From Candidatus Poribacteria bacterium (GTDB taxonomy: Bacteria; Poribacteria; WGA-4E; WGA-3G): a DNA stretch of 64,000 nt. Positions 15,781-23,830 of the stretch are shown here, piece by piece. Within the stretch, counting starts at the first letter, position 1, and every line of letters starts with the position of its first letter. Under the pieces are notes generated by a model. That model did no database searches, was not told the DNA's origin, and saw nothing but the letters and a program-made list of their open reading frames with translations. A program made the position numbers and the translations under genes. The stretch spans positions 1 to 64,000 of the forward strand of contig JAJDTJ010000104.1 in assembly GCA_022827225.1 (NCBI GenBank), read 5' to 3'.

Positions 15781-17779
15781 TTGGAAGTCTCAATTTTTGA
15801 CGTTCCTATATCTTGTGTCTGTCGTTTTTCTGATTGGATGTGAAGACACAACGTCTAAGAAACAGGTCCGCTATGTATGGAAAACCGTTATGGAGGGGGA
15901 TTGGAGTTCTCACCTTTATGACGTGCATTTCATCTCTGAGACACACGGATGGGCAGTCGGTAATTCGGTTGAGGTAACACCGGAACACGACATTGGAGAA
16001 GGTGGAGAGAGTCTCATTATCCACACGAAAGATGGTGGAAACACATGGCACCGACAGAACAGTGGCGTTTTCGGTAAACCGCTGCGAAAGGTCTATTTCC
16101 GATCGGCATTGGAAGGTTGGTCTATTGGCGAAGAAGGCGTACTCATTCACACTTCTGATGGTGGGAAAACGTGGGAGTTGATTGAAACGTCTACAAAGAA
16201 TAATCTCAACGATTTTTTTATCGCGGAAACGGTAGGTTGGATCGTCGGAGATTGGGGGACACTGCTCAAGACAACCGATGGCGGACAGACATTTACTGAG
16301 CTTGACGGAAGCGTATTCGGTCGTAAGTCCTTGAAAAGTATACATTTCGCAAATGAAACCGATGGCTGGGTCGTTACCTATAATACACCGACATCAACGA
16401 CAGAAAAAAAAGCAGGTTATATCTATCAGACGACGGATGGCGGTGTTACTTGGAGCGAACAGTTCGCCACAGGAGCCGCGCTCTTCAGCGTTTATTTTAT
16501 TGATAATCAGACAGGTTGGGTTGTTGGCGATCGGCGGAGTGCCTTCGCGACGAGCGATGGTGGGGAGACGTGGCAATTTATTACAGATGGGAGTAACCAA
16601 CGTCATAAGACCAGTTATGGACAACCGGAATATCTTGGCAATGAACCGTTGCACACCTTTACACTCTATGATGTTGCGTTTGTAGATGCTCAGAACGGCT
16701 GGATTGTCGGGGATTTGGGAGTAATCCTCCATACGTCGTCGGGCGGGAAAGGAAAATGGAAACATCAACGCGGCGGACCCCGCTTTCACAACAGTGCTGA
16801 CGCTGTTTTGCTGGGTGTTCATTTCGTCAGTACCCGGCTCGGCTGGGTTGTTGGTGAAAACGGTACGATTCTACACACCCGCAACGGCGGCGTGACATGG
16901 GAGTCGCAGTCGAGTCCGAGTCATCTTTTGGTAGGGGTCTGTGCTGTTTCCCCCGAAGAAGGATACGCTGTTGGGGATCGCGGTGCTATCCTACGAACTG
17001 AGGATGGTGGTACCAAGTGGCAGGCGCAGGACAGTCGGACGACGGAGTGTTTCGGTGCCACACACTTTGTATCTGCAAAAAAAGGGTGGGCAGTCGCTGA
17101 AGCCGGTGTCGTTCTGCACACCGTAAACGGTGGAGTTGTGTGGGAACGCCAGACTTCCGGGACACAGCAGGACCTGCTCGGTCTTTTCTTTGTCGATGAA
17201 AAAACAGGATGGTGCGTCGGCAGTGCCGGTGAGATCATCCACACAAGTGACGGCGGAAAGACGTGGCAACAGCAGAAGAGCGGAACAGCTTGGCACCTCT
17301 TTGATGTCCATTTTACTTCAAAAAAAGAAGGGTGGGCAGTGGGTCTCTTCGGAACGGCATTACGTACCGTTGATGGGGGCGAAACATGGAGATCGTCGAA
17401 ACTGAGTCGCCAACTTTTAAAATTGGATAGCGGTGGCAATGTCTGGCTTGATGCTGTCTACTTTGTTTCACCAGACACCGGATGGATTGTCGGTATTGAT
17501 GGTCGGATATATCACACAAGTGATCGTGGGAACAGTTGGACTCGCCAGGAAAGTCATAGGGAAAATTTTCTTGACGATGTGTTTTTCATCTCTGAAACAG
17601 AAGGGTGGATTGTTGGAAAGCAGGGGTTAGTTCTGCATACAAAAGATGGTGGGCACAATTGGCGCCCTCAATGGACAGATACCCGAACGGATCTGAAGGC
17701 GATTTACATAAGTCGTGCGGATAGTGGATGGGTGGTTGGTCAAAACGGAACGATTCTCAAGTATGAGGCTGTTCCGTGA
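15749..17779 (+). CDS. YCF48/BNR-like beta-propeller lipoprotein
   Basis: 676 residues from ATG 15749, which lies inside the last codons of dapB2 in another frame. The longer in-frame opening back to 15551 is only a dapB shadow. The N-terminus is a lipoprotein signal (FLTFLYLVSVVFLIGC, lipobox Cys near residue 29). The rest is made of about a dozen units of the type GWAVG-x-G-x-ILHTxDGGxTW, the motif of photosystem II assembly factor YCF48/Hcf136 and BNR/sialidase-type propellers. It should sit in the periplasm or on the surface; in bacteria without photosystems these proteins have no fixed role. The following PhyH gene overlaps or nearly abuts its stop. Confidence 0.87.
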   Translation: MSAKSFFTNTNWKSQFLTFLYLVSVVFLIGCEDTTSKKQVRYVWKTVMEGDWSSHLYDVHFISETHGWAVGNSVEVTPEHDIGEGGESLIIHTKDGGNTWHRQNSGVFGKPLRKVYFRSALEGWSIGEEGVLIHTSDGGKTWELIETSTKNNLNDFFIAETVGWIVGDWGTLLKTTDGGQTFTELDGSVFGRKSLKSIHFANETDGWVVTYNTPTSTTEKKAGYIYQTTDGGVTWSEQFATGAALFSVYFIDNQTGWVVGDRRSAFATSDGGETWQFITDGSNQRHKTSYGQPEYLGNEPLHTFTLYDVAFVDAQNGWIVGDLGVILHTSSGGKGKWKHQRGGPRFHNSADAVLLGVHFVSTRLGWVVGENGTILHTRNGGVTWESQSSPSHLLVGVCAVSPEEGYAVGDRGAILRTEDGGTKWQAQDSRTTECFGATHFVSAKKGWAVAEAGVVLHTVNGGVVWERQTSGTQQDLLGLFFVDEKTGWCVGSAGEIIHTSDGGKTWQQQKSGTAWHLFDVHFTSKKEGWAVGLFGTALRTVDGGETWRSSKLSRQLLKLDSGGNVWLDAVYFVSPDTGWIVGIDGRIYHTSDRGNSWTRQESHRENFLDDVFFISETEGWIVGKQGLVLHTKDGGHNWRPQWTDTRTDLKAIYISRADSGWVVGQNGTILKYEAVP

Positions 17780-17811
17780 ACAAGTATTCCTATACCATAA
17801 GGAAAAAGAAA

Positions 17812-18555
17812 ATGACAGACGAACAAAAATACCTATTTGACTTACAAGGTTTCATCGTGTTAGAGGGCGTTATTCCAGAGTCAGTGATTGCTGCCTGTAA
17901 CACTGTGTTGGATACGTACGAGAATATGCCGCCTGAAGACTATCCGCCTCCACTGTGTCTCGGTACACAGCGAACGGAGAAGGAACTCTATATCTCCAAT
18001 ATTCTGGAGGCAGACAGTGTCTTTAACGCGCTCATTGACATTCCGGGGGTACTGGACGTAATTCAAGGCGTAACCGGTGGTCCCTATCGACTCAATCACA
18101 CTTACACGATTTACCGGTGGGGCGGCGGTTATACCGGGTTGCACATGCACGGAACACCCATTATCCCGAAATGCCAATACCACTGCAGAAACGGACAAAT
18201 GGTATCGACCTTGACGAAGGCGGTTTTTCCGATGTTGGATTGCGCCGTGGAAGATGGGTGTTTCGCTGTTATACCGGGCGCCCATAAGAGCAATTTCCCT
18301 AAGCCTTGGGGAGGTCATCCGGATGAAAATCCTGTGCTGACACCGATTCCAGCGAAAGCAGGGGACGCTATCATCTTTACGGAGGCACTAACACACGGGT
18401 CTGTCATCAATGTTTCTGGCAAATCGCGTCGGACGCTTTATTACTGTTACAGCATCGGTTATATGCCGGATTGGGGCGGTCAAGGTTTGCATTTTAGTCC
18501 AAACGTTATGGACGGACTCACTGAAACACAGCAATCGATCCTTCATCTGAAGTAA
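17812..18555 (+). CDS. Phytanoyl-CoA dioxygenase (PhyH) family oxygenase
   Basis: 247 residues from ATG 17812, which has AAGGA 9 bases upstream; a GTG at 17776 overlapping the previous stop is the alternative start. The family are Fe(II)/2-oxoglutarate oxygenases. Seen: N-terminal QKYLFDLQGFIVLEGVIP typical of the family, GLHMHGTPII as the first iron-ligand region (His present, but no HxD Asp next to it, as in several environmental PhyH branches), GCFAVIPGAHKSNFP, then GDAIIFTEALTHGS with the distal His and GKSRRTLYYCYS with the 2-oxoglutarate-binding Arg. Substrate unknown. It is probably cotranscribed with the propeller lipoprotein. Confidence 0.85.
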   Translation: MTDEQKYLFDLQGFIVLEGVIPESVIAACNTVLDTYENMPPEDYPPPLCLGTQRTEKELYISNILEADSVFNALIDIPGVLDVIQGVTGGPYRLNHTYTIYRWGGGYTGLHMHGTPIIPKCQYHCRNGQMVSTLTKAVFPMLDCAVEDGCFAVIPGAHKSNFPKPWGGHPDENPVLTPIPAKAGDAIIFTEALTHGSVINVSGKSRRTLYYCYSIGYMPDWGGQGLHFSPNVMDGLTETQQSILHLK

Positions 18556-18614
18556 GTAGTTAACAGTCTTCAGTTAACAGTTTTCAGTAACACGCGTTTT
18601 TGTAGAATAGGCTG

Positions 18615-18652
18615 TTAGCCTGTTCACTGAGAATTAGCCTGTTCACTGAGAA
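18615..18652. repeat. Tandem 19-bp repeat related to the MITE interior
   Basis: Two adjacent perfect copies of TTAGCCTGTTCACTGAGAA. With the preceding TTTTTGTAGAATAGG the unit resembles the interior of the putative MITE at 3892-4010 (TTTTGTACCATAGG, GTTAGCCTGTGCCCTGAGAA), but no GACTTACGCA ends are seen here. It lies in the gap between the PhyH gene and dapL. Confidence 0.7.
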
Positions 18653-18691
18653 CGTTAATGTGATTATTGATAGTTATTAAGGGAGAAAATT

Positions 18692-19867
18692 TTGATTTCA
18701 TTTTCGGAACGGTTACAAAAACTTCCACCCTATCTCTTTGTGGATTTACGTCAAAGGATGCAGGCTGCGAAAGCGCGAGGCGTTGACGTGATTAGCCTCG
18801 GCATCGGTGACCCTGATGTCTCGACCCCGGATCCGGTTGTTGAGGCGCTCGTGCAGTCGATCCAGAACCCTAAAGACCCAGACCGGCATCGCTACGGGTG
18901 TGACATCCCTGTTGAGGATTTTCCGCAAGCCGTGCTTGACTTCTATCAGAGGCGTTACGGGGTTACGCTCTCCGAAGATCAGGTCGCTACGACACTCGGC
19001 AGTAAAGATGCGATCGTCAAACTGTCACTCGGCATCCTTAACCCTGGTGATATTGGCATTGCGGCGAGTCCGGGGTACCCGACATATAATATCGGACACG
19101 TTTTTGCGAGTGCAACGACGTACTACGCGCCGATTCTGCGAGAAAACGATTTTTATGTTGACTTTGATGCGATTCCTGATGAAATCAAACGCCTCGCCAA
19201 AGTTCTCTGGATCAACTATCCGAACAACCCAACGACGGCTACCGCTGATCTGAATTTCTTTGAGCGTGCCGTGGAATTTGGGAGACAAAACGACATCCTA
19301 ATTGCGCACGACAATGCTTATAGCGAGAATACGTACGACGGCTATCGTTCTCCGAGCATCTTGCAGGTCGATGGTGCTGCTGAGGTTGCTGTCGAATTCT
19401 TCTCATTGAGTAAAGCGTTTAATATGACTGGATGGCGATTAGGGTTTGTTGTTGGTCATCCGACTGCTGTGAATGCTGTCAAGACAGTTAAGGACAACAT
19501 TGATAACGGCTCACTCCGCGCGCTTCAGTTCGCGGGTGCGAAGGCGCTTTCGATCGCTGAGAAGATTACGCCGCCGATAAACGCTGTGTACCAAAAACGG
19601 CGTGATGTTGTCGTAGATGCTTTGATGGAAAGCGGATGGGAAATAGAAAAACCGAAGGCGACAATATATGTGTGGGCACCCGTTCCACCGCGTTTCGAGG
19701 GGTCAAGTCGTGCTTTTGCAACAGCACTCCTTGAAGAAGTCGGCGTTGTCGTGACACCTGGGCTCGGATACGGGCAGTGGAGCGAAGGGTACTATCGAAT
19801 CTCACTGACTTATCCAGATGAAGTCATCGGTGAAGCGATTTCACGTATCCGTGATTTTGCACATTAA
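18692..19867 (+). CDS. dapL: LL-diaminopimelate aminotransferase-like class I/II aminotransferase
   Basis: 391 residues from a TTG start at 18692 with GGGAGAA 8 bases upstream. A PLP enzyme; DapL converts tetrahydrodipicolinate directly to LL-diaminopimelate. Seen: the N-terminal LPPYLFVDLRQRMQAAKARGVDVISLGIGDPD, the substrate-loop GYGCD-like HRYGCDIP, GSKDAI, NYPNNPTTA, AHDNAYSE, and the PLP lysine in FSLSKAFNMTGWRLGF (near 245). The C-terminal RISLT carries the carboxylate-binding Arg. The nearby dapB pair supports the lysine/peptidoglycan role over a general aspartate aminotransferase, though specificity cannot be proven from sequence. No dapA or dapF is in the window. Confidence 0.88.
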   Translation: MISFSERLQKLPPYLFVDLRQRMQAAKARGVDVISLGIGDPDVSTPDPVVEALVQSIQNPKDPDRHRYGCDIPVEDFPQAVLDFYQRRYGVTLSEDQVATTLGSKDAIVKLSLGILNPGDIGIAASPGYPTYNIGHVFASATTYYAPILRENDFYVDFDAIPDEIKRLAKVLWINYPNNPTTATADLNFFERAVEFGRQNDILIAHDNAYSENTYDGYRSPSILQVDGAAEVAVEFFSLSKAFNMTGWRLGFVVGHPTAVNAVKTVKDNIDNGSLRALQFAGAKALSIAEKITPPINAVYQKRRDVVVDALMESGWEIEKPKATIYVWAPVPPRFEGSSRAFATALLEEVGVVVTPGLGYGQWSEGYYRISLTYPDEVIGEAISRIRDFAH

Positions 19868-19959
19868 TGCCCAAAGCACCGATCCATTAACATTTCTGGT
19901 TGGTAATGTGTATAAGACTCTATACTAACTTCTGTTTAGAAAGTTTCAGACATATACAA

Positions 19960-22900
19960 ATGGCTCCTAAAAACCTTATTTTATTACTACTGAGTATAAT
20001 TTCCGCTGCAGTTCTCGTTTATAGCAGCGCAACGGCTGAGCAGGTTCAAACCTATACTGTCGCAGATGGCTTGGTGGGTCCTATTGTTCCGGTTATTTTC
20101 CAAGACAGTCGTGGTGCGCTTTGGTTCGGCTCTGATCGCGGCGGTGTGAGCCGGTTTTACGACAACACTTTTAAACCGTATGTTGGATCTCTGAACACTT
20201 ATGAGGACGTTGAGGCAGGTGCACTGCTTGGGCAGACGCAGCAAATCGTTGAAGATAAATGGGGACATATCTGGTTTCTTACACGTGTTCCTTCGGAAAA
20301 ATCGGGTAGAGTCAGTCGGTTTGACGGTAATTCGATCAGTTACATAGGGACCGGGAATTCAATTATCACGGACCGACACGGTGATGTATGGATCGGTAAA
20401 GATCATGTGTTAACGCAGTACGTGACACCGGGTGTCGACAGACTGCCGCAGCCGCAGCCGCACGAAATTATAGGCGAGGATCTAATCCGATCGACAACTT
20501 TGACGATAGATATTGTCTTTGAAAGCAAAGATGGAACGCTCTGGCTTGGCGGGAGTGAGGGTGAAGAGGTAAAGAACGGTGTCATTCTAAGTTTTCGTAG
20601 GAACCGTTGGGGACGCGTGGCGCTTGGTGATGGTGCCGATACCGACGATGAAACAGAGGTCAGCACACCGCGTATTCATCCGAATGCCGGGTTTACGCGA
20701 CACGATGTGTCCGATCTTAATGTGGTTAGCGCGGTTGAGGCGATCGCTGAAGATTCCACTGGCCACCTTTGGTTTGGCGGTGAAAATCTCCTCCTCCGGT
20801 TTGATGGAACAGATTTTCAACAGATTCTCCCGACTTGGTCTTACACTGGACGCAAATCTTCAGATGAAACGTCATTGAGAAGACCTGCTTCAATTAAAGT
20901 TGACACGAAGGGCGACGTGTGGTTTAGTGATGATAGACCAACGAGACGGTGGGATGGCTTCGGGTTACGGACACCACAAGATGTATACGGATTCCTTGAA
21001 ATTGAGGATAAAAGGCAGAGTCTATGGTTCATCAGCGAACCTCGTGGGGTCCGTCAATATGACGCTGACTTCAAACTGCTTTTAGATAACGCGAATAGTA
21101 GACTCGAAAACGATGAGATCCGAACAATATTTGAAGCCGTTGATGGTAAATTGTGGTTCGGACACAACAACGGTGTAACGATCCTTGACCCGACACCTGC
21201 TGTAATTACACATGCGAAACTTGGGACCAGTCGCGTACGCACGATGTATGAGGATAGTCGCGGCTACCTCTGGTTCAGTGTCCCAGGTGCTGTCGCGCGG
21301 TATGATGCAAAGATAGATGAAATCACAACATCTTCATTTAGGCTAAATCCTGAGCAAACCGCACCTGGTAGTGAACCGAATGTGAACCGTCGTTCTCAGT
21401 CTGAAATCTTAAAAATATTTGAAGTTGGCAAAGACATCTGGTTTATTAATGAACCGATATCTCGTAGTGCTTCAACTCGGTACACATTTTTCCGGTATGA
21501 GAGTGGAAACTACGGACCCCAGATTTCTATTTCTGTCCGCACAAAAATTGGACCCGGCGGCGACAGATCAGATAGCAACCCGGAGGTACTTCTCAGCGAA
21601 GGCGAACATGTTTGGATGGCTTTTGGGGGACATATTTTTAAAGCGGATGCTATGGGGCTTTTACGCATTACAGAAAGCGGTGTGCAAAGAATTTTATTTG
21701 AAAAAACATCTGAAGTAGATGTCGGGACACCAGCGTTTGAGATAGATCCGGGCCCAGTTCCGATTACAGACTTATACAAAGATTCGGAAGGTAGATTATG
21801 GGTGCATTTCGCCAACGGGAACATAAAACGCTATCCGAGGGCTTTCAATCTTGCAGCATCTACGACGCGTCCTATTCTGCCGGATGTGCTACAGTTCAAA
21901 GCAACTCACCTTGTAAAATCAACACTCGAAGATAAATGGTACTTCAATGCGGTGACAGGAAAATTAATACGCTGGAACGACACCGAATCTGAGAAGCCGA
22001 TTATTCTTGACGGCGGATCAAGTGCCGCGCCCCTTGCAGTGTGGCAAGATCCGACAACGGAGATCGACAGAATCACTTTCGTTTTTCCTGAGGCACTTAA
22101 GACCTATCACGGTAAAATGCTGAAAACTGTTGATTCTATTGGGCCGATTGATACTGTGAACGCTTCTCTGGTTACGAGAGATGGTGTTCTCTGGTTAGCG
22201 ACATCCCAAGGTGCTGTCCGATACGATGGAACAAGGCTGAGGACTTATACAAGGCAGGAAGATGGATTTCTTGTGGATAATGTACGCGATGTCATAGAGG
22301 ACAGCCGCGGGAATATATGGTTTGCGACGAGAGGTGGCGGCGCTATCCGCTATGATGGCGAAACTTTCCACAGTCGAACGACGAAGAACGGATGGGCACA
22401 CAACAACATTTCAAAAATCCTCGAATCTTCGGAGAAAGACATCTGGTTTGCGACTGAAGGTGGTGTTACGCAGTATACACCAGCACGGGGTGGGCTGCCG
22501 GAGTGTAGAATAATCAGTTTGGATGCTGATAAATCTTACAGCGATTTCTCGTCGAGTTTAGTTTTACCCGCGCGTGGCTCTAAAATTTTCAATATTCGAG
22601 GGTTGAGTTCGCTTCGCGAAGGTCTCTCCTATCAATTTAAATTGATAGGGTTGGATACGCCTACGTGGGTGAATGTCTCAGCGGACGACTTCGCGAAGCT
22701 GCCCGTCGTTTCTACGCCGCGCGCCGACGCATGGACACCCTTTGCCGGGTCTATTGCAACGGCGCAGCAGGAGCTCGACAGTAGCGGGGTTACGCAGGAG
22801 CTCCAGAACCAAAATGGTATCCTACGGATCCGATACACGGGGCTTAAGGCGGGGCATTATACTTTCCTTGTCAAGGCGTTCCGCAAAGATTGGTCCTACA

Positions 22901-23820
22901 CGGCACCGCCTGCAATTGTGGATTTTAATATTCCGCCCCCACTCTGGACACGTTGGCGGACGTACTTACCGACCTTCATCTTTATAACTGTTGTATTCGC
23001 GTTGGTGGGGCGGTTGGTGCTGAATCGGCGACACACGATCCAGCTGCGGAATGAGATGCGGGAAAAAGAAGAAGCCGAAATGCAGCGTATCCGTGCGGAA
23101 TTGAGCGAAGCACAAAATATTCAGATGGGGCTACTACCGACGGAATCACCGGATATGAAGGGTTTTGAAGTTGCAGGCATGTCTGTTCCTGCAACACAGG
23201 TAGGTGGCGATTTCTACGATTACCTTACTGTAGAGAACGGTCAGAACGCGATTGCAGTCGCGGACGCCGCCGGGAAAGGCTTACGAGGTGCGATGAATGC
23301 CGTGCTGACAAACGGTATGTTGTATGAAGTCTCGCGCTATAAATCTGAAGCCGCAGTCATTTTGAGTGAGCTCAACGCTGGATTAGCACCACGGATGTAC
23401 GGTCCCAGTTTCATCGCACTTAACTTAGCGATCCTTGATGAGACGAATAAACAGATCAATTATGCTAACGGTGGCCAACCTTATCCTATCCTCAAACGCG
23501 GCTCGGAGGTAATTGAGATTGAAAACAGTGATCTGCCGCTTGGTAGTATGAAAAAAGTGGTCTATGAGTCCAGCACTATTGCGTTGAGCGATGGTGATAC
23601 CCTGATTTTTCATACCGATGGCCTTATTGAGGCACTCAACGCAGAGGAAGAGATGTACGGGACGGAGCGTTTTAAGGAATCGGTCTCTCAGATGCCTGAT
23701 AATTTCAGTGCAGAAGAGACGATCCAGCATATTGTGGATGATGTCCATAAATTTGTCGGTGACGCGGAGCAGTATGACGATCTTACAATTGTTGTCATCA
23801 AACGGCGTTCGGAGGTATAA
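19960..23820 (+). CDS. Periplasmic two-component-regulator propeller with PP2C (SpoIIE) phosphatase
   Basis: 1286 residues from ATG 19960 (an upstream ATG at 19900 would add 20 non-signal residues). Order: signal peptide (NLILLLLSIISAAVLVYSS); regulator-propeller repeats of the type GxLWFGT-GGVSRFDG from about 30 to 850; a Y_Y_Y immunoglobulin-like domain about 870-1000; a membrane helix about 1003-1023; a coiled coil about 1028-1058; and a SpoIIE/RsbU PP2C phosphatase with VGGDFYDY, ADAAGKGLRGAM and a closing DDLTIVVIK. It replaces the usual histidine kinase output of HTCS-type sensors by a phosphatase, so it would sense an outside ligand and dephosphorylate a cytoplasmic target such as an anti-sigma antagonist. 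No partner is adjacent. Confidence 0.92.
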   Translation: MAPKNLILLLLSIISAAVLVYSSATAEQVQTYTVADGLVGPIVPVIFQDSRGALWFGSDRGGVSRFYDNTFKPYVGSLNTYEDVEAGALLGQTQQIVEDKWGHIWFLTRVPSEKSGRVSRFDGNSISYIGTGNSIITDRHGDVWIGKDHVLTQYVTPGVDRLPQPQPHEIIGEDLIRSTTLTIDIVFESKDGTLWLGGSEGEEVKNGVILSFRRNRWGRVALGDGADTDDETEVSTPRIHPNAGFTRHDVSDLNVVSAVEAIAEDSTGHLWFGGENLLLRFDGTDFQQILPTWSYTGRKSSDETSLRRPASIKVDTKGDVWFSDDRPTRRWDGFGLRTPQDVYGFLEIEDKRQSLWFISEPRGVRQYDADFKLLLDNANSRLENDEIRTIFEAVDGKLWFGHNNGVTILDPTPAVITHAKLGTSRVRTMYEDSRGYLWFSVPGAVARYDAKIDEITTSSFRLNPEQTAPGSEPNVNRRSQSEILKIFEVGKDIWFINEPISRSASTRYTFFRYESGNYGPQISISVRTKIGPGGDRSDSNPEVLLSEGEHVWMAFGGHIFKADAMGLLRITESGVQRILFEKTSEVDVGTPAFEIDPGPVPITDLYKDSEGRLWVHFANGNIKRYPRAFNLAASTTRPILPDVLQFKATHLVKSTLEDKWYFNAVTGKLIRWNDTESEKPIILDGGSSAAPLAVWQDPTTEIDRITFVFPEALKTYHGKMLKTVDSIGPIDTVNASLVTRDGVLWLATSQGAVRYDGTRLRTYTRQEDGFLVDNVRDVIEDSRGNIWFATRGGGAIRYDGETFHSRTTKNGWAHNNISKILESSEKDIWFATEGGVTQYTPARGGLPECRIISLDADKSYSDFSSSLVLPARGSKIFNIRGLSSLREGLSYQFKLIGLDTPTWVNVSADDFAKLPVVSTPRADAWTPFAGSIATAQQELDSSGVTQELQNQNGILRIRYTGLKAGHYTFLVKAFRKDWSYTAPPAIVDFNIPPPLWTRWRTYLPTFIFITVVFALVGRLVLNRRHTIQLRNEMREKEEAEMQRIRAELSEAQNIQMGLLPTESPDMKGFEVAGMSVPATQVGGDFYDYLTVENGQNAIAVADAAGKGLRGAMNAVLTNGMLYEVSRYKSEAAVILSELNAGLAPRMYGPSFIALNLAILDETNKQINYANGGQPYPILKRGSEVIEIENSDLPLGSMKKVVYESSTIALSDGDTLIFHTDGLIEALNAEEEMYGTERFKESVSQMPDNFSAEETIQHIVDDVHKFVGDAEQYDDLTIVVIKRRSEV

Positions 23821-23830
23821 GCGCGGTTCC

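Noticed and set aside
19900-19959. ATG at 19900 as start of the propeller-phosphatase
   Set aside because: It adds 20 residues before a normal signal peptide that starts at 19960.
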